Source: Saprospiraceae bacterium (GTDB lineage Bacteria; Bacteroidota; Bacteroidia; Chitinophagales; Saprospiraceae). Taken from it: 64,000 bases of DNA. This document shows, piece by piece, positions 56,798 through 64,000 of this stretch. A program made the position numbers and the translations under genes. Location of the stretch: contig JAHDFX010000002.1 of NCBI GenBank assembly GCA_020627965.1, positions 20,938 through 84,937 on the forward strand. Direction: 5' to 3'. The notes under the pieces are model-generated. The model searched no databases, had not been told where the DNA came from, and saw only the letters and a program-made list of their open reading frames with translations. Position 1 is the first letter of the stretch. The number at the start of each line of letters is the position of its first letter.

Positions 56798-57298
56798 TTA
56801 AACAGATACTGTACCAAAATGGCATAACATTCCGCCCATAAGGATCAAGCAAATAAACCAGTAAGCAGTATGAATAGCTGTATATTTCCAGCCTCTACGC
56901 TCAAACATAGAGATGATAGCAATAATCGGCCAAGCTAAAAATAAAGCGACCATACCACCATGAGCAGCACCATGCCCAAAGCTACGGTGTCGGTCTCCAT
57001 ATTTAGCTAAAAAGTCTTTCATATAGGCTTGAAATTCTGCACTTTCTTTAATATCCATAGCGAATAAGCCTAGCGTAGAAAACTGATGAATAACTATAGT
57101 CGTCAGCACAACAGCCATAGCAAGACTAAGCACATAAGAAGCCAGAAATATCAGTGGCATTTTCTTTGAAGTTGCCTCTATTCTTTCTTGTGTAACTCCG
57201 GATGCATTCATCCATACCGTACCCATTACTTTGGGGTTATACCATATAGCTCCAATAACCAAAGGTATAAGAGCAGCAACAAATGTCATGTAATTCAT
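56798..57298 (-). CDS. DUF1761 membrane protein
   Basis: A 166-residue protein with four membrane helices. The start MNYMTFVAALIPLVIGAIWYNP and VWMNASGVTQE, then GAAHGGMVALFLAWPI, are typical of the DUF1761 family, of unknown function. I chose ATG 57298 because the family starts there; an upstream ATG at 57349 is unlikely. Confidence 0.85.
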   Translation of the reverse strand: MNYMTFVAALIPLVIGAIWYNPKVMGTVWMNASGVTQERIEATSKKMPLIFLASYVLSLAMAVVLTTIVIHQFSTLGLFAMDIKESAEFQAYMKDFLAKYGDRHRSFGHGAAHGGMVALFLAWPIIAIISMFERRGWKYTAIHTAYWFICLILMGGMLCHFGTVSV

Positions 57299-57436
57299 AG
57301 TGATGATTTTTTTGTGAAATGATGTCGCTAAATTAGTAAATGAATCCATCTTTTATAGATTAAAAACCAGTCTGAGTCCATATTTTTTATTAATTTCGTT
57401 TTTCAAACTTATTAATAACCACATATTTACATCCCA

Positions 57437-58078
57437 ATGATGCGTCTCTTTAAAGGAATATTTAATCTCATAAAGCTGATCTTCTTTTCTATTATCGCAG
57501 TATTTATTGCCATTAGTATTATTGAAGTCCTTCAATTCAAAAAATCGGATAATCCCGTAGTTAAGACTGCCTACTCTTTTATCGGCCCTCGTTTTAATAG
57601 TGATGAAGCGGATAAAGAGGAAATTGATCGGCTACTTGATGAATTGGAAGAAGATGATGAGATAGAATCACAGTTTTATAAGCGTTGTGATTATGGTATA
57701 AGGCTAAAAACCAAATCAAACCGGGAGGTTTGCGTTGAACCGGAAGCCTTTGTACATGGTTTGAACTATGGTAGAGATATTATGATGTATCTCTGTGAAA
57801 GAAATACCTGTGCTGATGAAACTTACCACAAAATTAAACGCATGTCATTGTCTATCTTAAGAGATTCTCTCGAAAACAATGGCAATATCTGCCTTTTCAA
57901 TACCCGAAAAGACTTAATTAATCTTGAATTTTATGACGATATGAGGCGTGAACGAATACCTAATACCAGAAAATATAAATATACTGCTATCATGATGAAT
58001 GGTGGCGAGGTTCCTATCCCTGAAGCCCAATATAAAGCCTTTCGAGATCGCCTAAAAGCATGTAATATTAACCTTTAA
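57437..58078 (+). CDS. Unknown membrane-anchored protein, 213 residues
   Basis: One N-terminal membrane helix (LIKLIFFSIIAVFIAISII, ~10-30), then an acidic stretch (DEADKEEIDRLLDELEEDDE) and a globular C-terminal part with five to six Cys. I do not recognise the family. It is on the same strand as the viperin gene but separated by 264 bp with its own promoter, so it is probably not in that operon. Confidence 0.75.
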   Translation: MMRLFKGIFNLIKLIFFSIIAVFIAISIIEVLQFKKSDNPVVKTAYSFIGPRFNSDEADKEEIDRLLDELEEDDEIESQFYKRCDYGIRLKTKSNREVCVEPEAFVHGLNYGRDIMMYLCERNTCADETYHKIKRMSLSILRDSLENNGNICLFNTRKDLINLEFYDDMRRERIPNTRKYKYTAIMMNGGEVPIPEAQYKAFRDRLKACNINL

Positions 58079-58129
58079 AATAGTGTTCCCCCACTTAATA
58101 CCCAAAATCCCCCGACTCGTGCCAGATAA

Positions 58130-58161
58130 TTTGCATATCTGACTCCTCTCCAATAGGTTTG
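58130..58161 (+). promoter_or_regulatory. Bacteroidota-type promoter of the viperin gene
   Basis: TTTG at 58130-58133, a 20-bp spacer and TAGGTTTG at 58154-58161 fit TTTG-N19/20-TAnnTTTG. Transcription would begin near 58166, giving a leader of about 175 nt. The match is by eye. Confidence 0.65.
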
Positions 58162-58261
58162 TAAAAGATATAAGCAGTTGAACACAAATAATCGACAATT
58201 TTGACGAAGGCTTTTTCCCTCAAAGAATGACGATTATTCATGCTCAACTACTTTATCAAAA

Positions 58262-58337
58262 AAACGTGGCCACGTTTAGAGCAATTATCTGCTTATGCAG
58301 ATAGATTCATTCATAGGCATTAGCCTGCTTTAAACGT
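58262..58337 (+). promoter_or_regulatory. Structured 5' leader of the viperin gene with two exclusive folds
   Basis: Three elements overlap. First, a perfect palindrome AAACGTGGCCACGTTT at 58262-58277. Second, ACGTTTAGAGC (58272-58282) can pair with GCTTTAAACGT (58327-58337) over 11 positions in RNA including one G-U pair, closing a junction. Inside are two hairpins, ATCTGC-TTAT-GCAGAT (58287-58302) and AGGC-ATTA-GCCT (58315-58326). ACGTTT cannot be in both the palindrome hairpin and the long stem. The structure ends 5 nt before ATG 58343. Either a DNA operator or an RNA switch is possible. Confidence 0.6.
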
Positions 58338-58342
58338 ATATA

Positions 58343-59254
58343 ATGAGAACCATAGATCAATCTTTAACCGTATTAAAGACCTGTAATCCTAAAATTCCAT
58401 CAGTGAATTATCACCTTTGGCAAGCCTGTAATATGCGCTGTAAATTTTGTTTTGCCACCTTTCAGGATGTAAAGCAAAGTGTACTTCCCAAAGGACATCT
58501 TCCGCAAAAAGAAGCCCTTAAAGTCGTACAATCGCTGGCAGATGCCGGCTTCGAGAAAATCACTTTTGCAGGTGGCGAGCCTACTTTATGTCCCTGGCTA
58601 TTTGAGCTTATCCAATGTGCTAAATCCAATGGCATGACCACTATGATCGTGACCAATGGCAGCCGGATAACTGATGAATGGCTAATAAAATACCAAAAAC
58701 ATCTGGACTGGATTACTGTGAGTATTGACAGTTTAGATACAGCTACTAATCTCTTATCAGGCAGAGCACTCACTGGTAAAAAAGCCCTTGCTAAAGAACA
58801 CTATATCAAAACCTTGCAAAAGATCAAGCAGACAGGATACAGGCTAAAAATCAACACCGTTGTATCCGCCACCAACTGGCAGGAAGATATGAGTGATTTC
58901 ATCATTGAAACGGCTCCCGAACGTTGGAAATTATTTCAGGTCTTGCCCGTAAGTGGTCAGAATTCCGGTTGTGTAGATGATTTCCTGATTACAGCACAGC
59001 AATTCAATCAATTTATTGACCGACATGCTGCCATCAATCAACACTTACCCGTCGTTCCTGAAAATAATGACCAAATGACCGCCTCTTATGTGATGGTTGA
59101 TCCTGCAGGCAGGTTTTTCGATAATTCCATTGGACAACATTCCTATAGCCGTGCCATACTCAGCGTCGGCGTAGAAGAAGCGCTGAAAGATGTACATACT
59201 GATTATGACAAATTCGTCGACAGAGACGGACTTTACAAATGGAGTGCAAACTAA
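58343..59254 (+). CDS. Prokaryotic viperin (radical-SAM antiviral nucleotide dehydratase)
   Basis: A 303-residue enzyme of the viperin family. Known viperins use SAM and a 4Fe-4S cluster to turn CTP (or other NTPs) into 3'-deoxy-3',4'-didehydro-NTP chain terminators. Cluster Cys29, Cys33, Cys36 lie in ACNMRCKFCFATF. Next come KITFAGGEPTL (~72-82), VTNGSRI, TVSIDSLD, LKINTVVSATNWQEDM, ERWKLFQVLPVSGQN and VPENNDQMTASYVMVD with FFDN. These segments align one by one to human viperin (KINFSGGEP, VRWKVFQ, VPESNQKM, SYLILDEYMRFL), and the C-terminus ends in a KWSAN equivalent of the human YIWS segment. It lacks the membrane helix of human viperin, so it is cytosolic. No neighbouring nucleotide kinase is seen. 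Only a 40-residue ORF follows. Confidence 0.92.
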   Translation: MRTIDQSLTVLKTCNPKIPSVNYHLWQACNMRCKFCFATFQDVKQSVLPKGHLPQKEALKVVQSLADAGFEKITFAGGEPTLCPWLFELIQCAKSNGMTTMIVTNGSRITDEWLIKYQKHLDWITVSIDSLDTATNLLSGRALTGKKALAKEHYIKTLQKIKQTGYRLKINTVVSATNWQEDMSDFIIETAPERWKLFQVLPVSGQNSGCVDDFLITAQQFNQFIDRHAAINQHLPVVPENNDQMTASYVMVDPAGRFFDNSIGQHSYSRAILSVGVEEALKDVHTDYDKFVDRDGLYKWSAN

Positions 59255-59293
59255 TTTATGTAATTTATTTTTTCACTATAAAATTTATCAATT

Positions 59294-59416
59294 ATGTCAA
59301 AAGACAAAAAATCACAACCTAATTGGCCAAGCAAGAAAGAAGGACAAAGCTCTGGTAAAGGCAGAGATAACAATGCGCCGAAACCAAAACCTAATCCGCC
59401 TAAAAAATCGAATTAG
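59294..59416 (+). CDS. Small polar protein (40 residues) after viperin
   Basis: An ORF of 40 codons, 39 bp after the viperin stop on the same strand, starts MSKDKKSQPNWPSKKEG and ends NPPKKSN. It has Lys, Pro, Ser and Asn in most positions and should be disordered and basic. It has no known domain. It could be a co-transcribed partner or an unrelated basic peptide. It is a plausible gene because it has an ATG, no stops and strong composition, but short ORFs are weak evidence. Confidence 0.55.
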   Translation: MSKDKKSQPNWPSKKEGQSSGKGRDNNAPKPKPNPPKKSN

Positions 59417-60049
59417 GTAACTTTAAACATGAGTCATCCCGAATTTTAAAAGCGGTAAAAAATGTCCATAGTCGATGGTCGATAGTCCATAGTTGGAGTA
59501 AAAAACACTCCAGTTTACCAAATTACACATGTATTTTGCAAAGCAAAATATGAGCTGAAATAATGATTCGGGGAATCATTCTTTTAGTGAACCGCTTGCG
59601 GACGGGCTGCCAATTTACTTTAAGACTAAAAGACAGCTATCGACTATGGACTGTCGACCATCGACCTCTTATAATTTCTATTTTGACCAAAATTTGGGAT
59701 GACTCATGTTTTTTATGACAATGCTCCGCATTGGGTTTTTGCTTTTATCAGTAAAATGATTTCAGGCTTTTAGCCCAATGTGAAACATTGTCATTAAGTA
59801 CAGAAAAACAGACTTTTGTGTGGCGTTTCATTTCTTAACAAAAACCAAAATGACTTTTTTCTTACAATTACAAAACACTAATTGGCACGGTAGTCGCCTT
59901 ATAGTTCCCGTATTCAATAATTGGATAGAGCTAGTTTACCCAAATTTATTAACACAATTCCAGAAGAGAGAAGAGAGACCGCTTCGCTGAGAGAAGAGAG
60001 ACATTACAGATTATATCTCCTCTCTCTTCTAAAACAAAAACTATGCATC
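59417..60049. repeat. Dense block of inverted repeats without a gene
   Basis: The 633-bp gap is packed with palindromes. The outermost inverted repeat is 59425-59447 with 59689-59711 (22 of 23 match). Inside are GTCCATAGTCGATGG/CCATCGACAG-type arms (59464-59490 and 59637-59666), GGAGT..ACTCC (59495-59511), ATTTTGC..GCAAAAT (59533-59549) and AATGATT..AATCATT (59562-59580). A second hairpin, GACAATG..CATTGTC, spans 59717-59792 (16 of 19 arm bases). A GAGACCGCTTCGCTGAGAG unit is at 59975-59993. The next gene's promoter should lie near 59990-60049 but no clear element is seen. Confidence 0.7.
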
Positions 60050-60886
60050 ATGAAAAAAGTTATCATCATTGCCGTATTGTTTATTGTAGCAACAGGCACA
60101 CAGGCACAGGTAGAAATTAAGAACATTGGTCTTTCTTTTGGTAAGGACAAAGACGTACAGTCACGCCTCACGCCTCAGGCTATTATGGGAAAATCGACCA
60201 CTGGTTTACCTTCCGAAATTACACAGTATTTTGATGGTATAGGACACACTCAGGTCAATAGTTTTGCAGATGTACCGAATATCAAATTTGCTATGACACT
60301 GGAGCCGAGCAAATTGAAAAAAACAGAAATATACACGGCTGCTAATCTGACTTTCAATCGTCAGGAAGGTTTTGAAGTGGCTAATTCTGATCTGGGGCTG
60401 ACTTTAAAGAGTAATGAATTCAATCTGGAAGCAGCTATTGTAAAGAGAAAATCCTTCATCGGTCTGCTCCATTTTTATGGTGGACTGGGTACGAATGTAG
60501 GTTATCAGTTTGGTAATAATATCCTGGTTTCGGGTTCTGAGATCGACTATACACCGGAGAGTAGCGTATTGCGTCAGGGCAATTATATCGATATCGAAGA
60601 CGAGTATACGCATGTCAATAATGGTATTTCTGCTCGTGGTTTTGCCCACCTGGGTTTTGGGCTGTCTTTATTTAGAATTGTAGAGCTGGGCTATGAGAGA
60701 CGACAAGGTTATGGTATGCGTCAGTATTTTGGTAGCGAAGCTGATTACGCACATATGAGTTCAAATCGTTTTACGGTAAAATATATTATGCGCAAACGTA
60801 AGAAAAACACCGTTTTCGGGCTGTTTGGCGATGATAAGAAGAAGGGGAAGAAAAAGAAGAAGAAAGGCGGGATTTTTGGACTTTAA
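60050..60886 (+). CDS. Secreted protein, probable outer-membrane beta structure
   Basis: A 278-residue exported protein with signal peptide MKKVIIIAVLFIVATGTQAQ. The remainder alternates polar and aromatic residues as in small outer-membrane barrels (LTFNRQEGFEV, LHFYGGLGTNVGYQFG, FAHLGFGLSLFRIVELGYERR, RFTVKYIMRK). It ends in an extremely lysine-rich tail (DDKKKGKKKKKKGG). I do not recognise a named family. I started at the ATG preceding the signal peptide. Confidence 0.72.
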   Translation: MKKVIIIAVLFIVATGTQAQVEIKNIGLSFGKDKDVQSRLTPQAIMGKSTTGLPSEITQYFDGIGHTQVNSFADVPNIKFAMTLEPSKLKKTEIYTAANLTFNRQEGFEVANSDLGLTLKSNEFNLEAAIVKRKSFIGLLHFYGGLGTNVGYQFGNNILVSGSEIDYTPESSVLRQGNYIDIEDEYTHVNNGISARGFAHLGFGLSLFRIVELGYERRQGYGMRQYFGSEADYAHMSSNRFTVKYIMRKRKKNTVFGLFGDDKKKGKKKKKKGGIFGL

Positions 60887-60898
60887 AAATGAATATCG

Positions 60899-60956
60899 AA
60901 CCGCAGAATAACCAATGTCGAATATCGAAGTTATCAACATTGGTTATTCTGCGGTT
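60899..60956. terminator. 20-bp perfect hairpin between convergent genes
   Basis: AACCGCAGAATAACCAATGT (60899-60918) is the exact reverse complement of 60937-60956. It lies between the convergent secreted protein and TPR genes and probably ends both transcripts. Confidence 0.8.
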
Positions 60957-60960
60957 TCCA

Positions 60961-63699
60961 CTACGCTATCCAATCTTCAAAACCATATAATGGATAGGTC
61001 TCCTCAAATTTATCGCCGAGTCGTTCTTTTTCCTCTCCGACAAAAGCTAGAAAAGCATTTTTAAAACTATCTGCCAGCAATACAGCTTTATAATCGGGAT
61101 CATACTGCTGCACATTAAAACGCATCATTGTTTTTTGCTGACTTTGCCGGAATAAACCGACGAATAATTCCCCCATACTGCCTTTGGCTAATGGCTTTAA
61201 TGCCGCTTGTGTGAGTCCGACTACAGGATTAGTGATGGAGATGGTCGCCATAGCGAAATCAAAGGTTTTGCCAGTGGCATGCTTGACTAAATCTTTTAGT
61301 CCGGCTTCCGTGAGTTTGGAGGCTTTCTTTTGTTGAAATGAATGGGCATAGAGGGCGTAGAACTGAAGTAATATGCTTTCTTTGGGCGATAATTCTTCTT
61401 GTAACAGAAAATAGCTGATGAAGTAAAGATAGGCTGATACATCATCGCCCAGCTCATTAGCTTCTATTTTGGAAACGATACGATTGACTAATGCTGTAGG
61501 GGTTTTATCAGGCATCTTTTCCAGGTCTTCAAAAGCTTTTTTGGATCGCTCGACTGTATCGCCTTGCTCATAGAGCACATCGTAGATAGCTGCTTTTAGC
61601 TGTTCTTCGCTTTTATCAATTTTTGCGGTTTCGGTTTTGATGTAAACTTCTGCTCTATTAAGAAATTCCTGCCCTGTTTTTTGTAAGGTTACCGTCCTGA
61701 TTTCTTTGGACATGGTAGCTACATTTTCCGGGCTGATGGTGAAGACTTCCCAGAAAGGTTTTAAATCCCTTCCAGGTACAATATCCTTTCTGTTCAGATG
61801 GCTTTTTGCCTGATTAGCCAATAAATCTATAGCATCAGATATTTCTCTATAATGAGCATAATAATACAAAGGTTGCCACCAGTCTTCTCTTGTATGGTCA
61901 AGCTCAAGTTGGTTTAAGCCAAAGGCATAAGGTGTTGCTGAGTTTTTTTCTTTTTTTAAAATGTATTTGGCAATTTTTGGAAAAGGATCAGCATATAATA
62001 CTCCCCGTTCATCTTGCTCTGTCCAGTTTTTGTCCGTTCTTTCTGACAGAATGGTTTCTTTTTTTTGTTGAAATAATAATTCATAGTAAAGATAAGTCAA
62101 TGGCAAAAAGTCTGCTTTATCCCACAGCGGAGCTATACATTCTAAAGCTGCTTTATATTGTTCAAGACGTTTAGATTGTTCTTGCTTTTTATCAATAACA
62201 TCGTCAGCAGAATTAACATCATCTACGTCAGATATGATAGGTATAACTTTAGTTCCAATTTGAAAAATAAGTGCAGCATAATAGCGCTGTATGATTTCTT
62301 TCTTTCCGGGAATTACTGGTTTCTTCCTACGCAATAATCCACTTTTAGTCTGCTGTAATGCCTTTCTGTATTGTTCTGCATGTTCCAGTGCTGCGATAAG
62401 ATAAGGTTCTTCATTTTCCAGAAAATCATAACAGCTTTGGATGAGGTAATAATGTGCCTGTAGATTATTAGGTGTTCTTTTTAGTATAAAGTCTTTCAGT
62501 AAGGTGTAGCTTTTATGGGGATGTCCCATAAAATAGTTTATCAGGGCATGAAAGTCTGTTTTATGAATGATCTTTGAATCAAATTTACCTGTTTTTTCAA
62601 GATAGTTGAGCCATAGATTTGCAGGCATACAAGTATGACCAACCTGTTCTTGTAGATACATACCTACTTGCCCATGCCATAACTGGAAAATATCTTGTAA
62701 AAAGAAATAGTGTTTTCGATAATCTTTCCATATTTTCAGATAATTGGATAAAAAAACGGGATATAATTCTAAATTCAATGCTCTGAAATAATGTATTTGG
62801 GCTAATTGATAACGTTGTCCTTCTAATAATTCTGGCATTTTCAGGTAAATATTTCCTATACCGTTCCAGGGAAGAGCATAATTCGGATCAATTTTTATTG
62901 ATTTGTTATAGAATTTAAATGCTTTATCATATTCTTTTAAGTCATTGTAAACCATCCCTTTCCCATTCCAAGGGGAAGCATACTTTTGATCAAGTATTGT
63001 TGCTTTATGATAAAATTCAAGAGCTTTATTATACTTTTTTAAGGTATGATAAACCATCCCTTTGTTGTCCCAAGAAGAAGCATAACTTGGGTCAATCTCT
63101 ATTGCTTCATCGTAACATTCAAGTGCTTTATCATATGCTTTTAAGGTAAAAAAAATAATTCCTTTATTGTTTAAAGGAAGAGCAAAACTTTTATTAAGCA
63201 TTATCGCATTTCCATAACATTCGAGTGCTTTATTATACTCTTTTAAAGCATAGTAAACCATTCCCTTACCATTCCACGGATGATGAGCATCATTTGGGTC
63301 AAGGAGTATCGCCTTGTCATAAGATTCAAGTGCTTTGTCATACGCTTTTAAGACAGAATAAACGTTTCCTACAGTGTTCCAGTGATAAGCATGTGGATCA
63401 AGTTCGATCGCTTTATTGCAACATTCAAGTGCTTTGTCATATTTTTTTAATAAAAAATAAGCGTTTCCTTTCCCATTCCAAGAACTAGCATAATTTGGGC
63501 CAAGTGCTATTGCTTTATCGAAACATTCAAGTGCTTTGTCACACGATTTTAACTCCGAAAAAATAATTCCTTTGCCATTCCAATATTTAGCAAATCGTTC
63601 ATCTATCTTTATGGCTTCATCAAAAGAAGCTAAAGCCTTTTCATACTCCTTATTTTCATAATGAATTTTACCCTGTTCAAAATATTCTTCAGCAGTCAT
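60961..63699 (-). CDS. Large TPR-repeat protein
   Basis: A 912-residue soluble protein. Residues ~1-315 contain about nine near-identical 34-residue TPR units with the pattern WNGKGxVYxxLKxYDKALExYxKAI. These bind other proteins. The rest (~320-912) is mostly helical without a recognised family: a segment near 440-600, a low-complexity linker (DVDDVNSADDVIDKK) and a C-terminal part (ATGKTFDFAMATISITNPVVG, MGELFVGLFRQS). There is no signal peptide or membrane helix. The function is unknown; no partner lies nearby. Confidence 0.85.
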   Translation of the reverse strand: MTAEEYFEQGKIHYENKEYEKALASFDEAIKIDERFAKYWNGKGIIFSELKSCDKALECFDKAIALGPNYASSWNGKGNAYFLLKKYDKALECCNKAIELDPHAYHWNTVGNVYSVLKAYDKALESYDKAILLDPNDAHHPWNGKGMVYYALKEYNKALECYGNAIMLNKSFALPLNNKGIIFFTLKAYDKALECYDEAIEIDPSYASSWDNKGMVYHTLKKYNKALEFYHKATILDQKYASPWNGKGMVYNDLKEYDKAFKFYNKSIKIDPNYALPWNGIGNIYLKMPELLEGQRYQLAQIHYFRALNLELYPVFLSNYLKIWKDYRKHYFFLQDIFQLWHGQVGMYLQEQVGHTCMPANLWLNYLEKTGKFDSKIIHKTDFHALINYFMGHPHKSYTLLKDFILKRTPNNLQAHYYLIQSCYDFLENEEPYLIAALEHAEQYRKALQQTKSGLLRRKKPVIPGKKEIIQRYYAALIFQIGTKVIPIISDVDDVNSADDVIDKKQEQSKRLEQYKAALECIAPLWDKADFLPLTYLYYELLFQQKKETILSERTDKNWTEQDERGVLYADPFPKIAKYILKKEKNSATPYAFGLNQLELDHTREDWWQPLYYYAHYREISDAIDLLANQAKSHLNRKDIVPGRDLKPFWEVFTISPENVATMSKEIRTVTLQKTGQEFLNRAEVYIKTETAKIDKSEEQLKAAIYDVLYEQGDTVERSKKAFEDLEKMPDKTPTALVNRIVSKIEANELGDDVSAYLYFISYFLLQEELSPKESILLQFYALYAHSFQQKKASKLTEAGLKDLVKHATGKTFDFAMATISITNPVVGLTQAALKPLAKGSMGELFVGLFRQSQQKTMMRFNVQQYDPDYKAVLLADSFKNAFLAFVGEEKERLGDKFEETYPLYGFEDWIA
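62830..63690 (-). repeat. Tandem ~102-bp DNA repeats encoding TPR units
   Basis: The TPR part is built from repeated ~102-bp units with the plus-strand words AAGTGCTTTATCATA, CATTCAAGTGCTTTGTCATA and TTTCCATTCCA that recur about every 102 bases. The DNA similarity exceeds what protein constraint needs, so recent duplication or gene conversion is likely and unit number may vary. Confidence 0.7.
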
Positions 63700-64000
63700 A
63701 CTATTGGAATTAATCTAAAACAAATATAGGTAAATTTAATGCTTTTTAAAAAATCTAAAGAGGAAAGCGTCATGCCGGACTCACTCCGGCATCTCCTAGA
63801 GGTTTAGCACGATTTTCAGTCTGATGCTATTGAACCAAATCACTCTTCGACGCTTGCGGAGATACCGAAATAAATTCGGCATGACGGATGCTTTTGGGGC
63901 ATTAAGGTACCGGCGCCTTTAGTCGCCGTTGATTAGGCGACTAAACGCCCCCGTAAGGGGCAGGTTGTGTAATATTTAAAAACCAATTATTAACACATAC
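63700..64000. repeat. Right-edge intergenic region with two inverted-repeat elements
   Basis: 29-bp arms at 63768-63796 and 63858-63886 (CGTCATGCCG ... ATCTCC) match at 23 of 29 positions; all six differences are transitions. A second structure, GGCGCCTTTAGTCGCC (63912-63927) with GGCGACTAAACGCC (63936-63949), is followed by GCCCC-CGTAA-GGGGC (63947-63961). No gene is visible; the elements run to the edge of the window. Confidence 0.65.

Noticed and set aside
58272..58337. A tRNA or tRNA-like gene before the viperin
   Set aside because: The outer stem with two inner hairpins looked cloverleaf-like, but it lacks the T-loop GTTC, a D-loop GG, and the seven-base acceptor with an end CCA position.

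Overview
The window is AT-rich chromosomal DNA from a member of the Bacteroidota, probably a Saprospiria/Cytophagia-type environmental bacterium; that rank is inferred from gene content. The signs are two secreted proteins with type IX secretion (T9SS) C-terminal sorting domains, a TonB receptor with a carboxypeptidase-regulatory N-terminus, the ftsK-lolA gene pair, LytTR and TPR-kinase signalling, PKD/Fn3 surface proteins, and promoters of the TTTG-N19/20-TAnnTTTG kind. Most genes are housekeeping or envelope genes in short operons. No rRNA or tRNA gene, complete insertion sequence or CRISPR array was seen.

Layout. 1-4 kb: a TonB receptor cut by the left edge and a T9SS lamin-tail protein. 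4-6 kb: PEP carboxykinase. 6-8.7 kb: a three-gene phosphorelay headed by a LOV (blue-light) histidine kinase. 9-14.7 kb: an ABC-F ATPase, then an ornithine-cyclodeaminase-like gene overlapping threonine synthase, a 160-bp MITE-like hairpin and a homoserine-kinase-like gene. 14.8-21.6 kb: a large T9SS subtilase, a LytTR/TPR-histidine kinase pair and an unknown gene. 21.8-30.3 kb: enoyl-CoA hydratase, Ca2+/cation antiporter, a di-haem peroxidase fusion, a TPP riboswitch with thiS-thiC, and a glucosaminidase. 30.4-35 kb: a TSUP-transporter remnant, an exosortase with a membrane partner, and an OmpA-like lipoprotein encoded with a PKD pseudokinase. 35-44 kb: nucleoside transporter, uridine kinase, holA, a PaaE-like reductase, patatin, hydrolase, sterol desaturase family and ArsA-family genes, with several dispersed short repeats. 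44-57 kb: surface protein, rhomboid, two LolA paralogues, FtsK, an AAA ATPase, TerC, Rpe, a saccharopine dehydrogenase family gene, a frameshifted cytidine deaminase and small envelope proteins. 57-64 kb: an unknown gene, a prokaryotic viperin, a dense block of inverted repeats, a secreted protein and a large TPR protein.

The most striking gene is the viperin homologue at 58343-59254, a radical-SAM antiviral enzyme family. It has its own Bacteroidota-type promoter and a 5' leader with two mutually exclusive base-paired structures ending 5 nt before the start codon, and a 40-residue polar ORF follows it. Other points of interest are the LOV phosphorelay, the pseudokinase/OmpA-like pair, an exosortase without a visible substrate, decayed genes (cytidine deaminase, TSUP transporter), and several families of intergenic hairpins and short repeats shared between distant loci.
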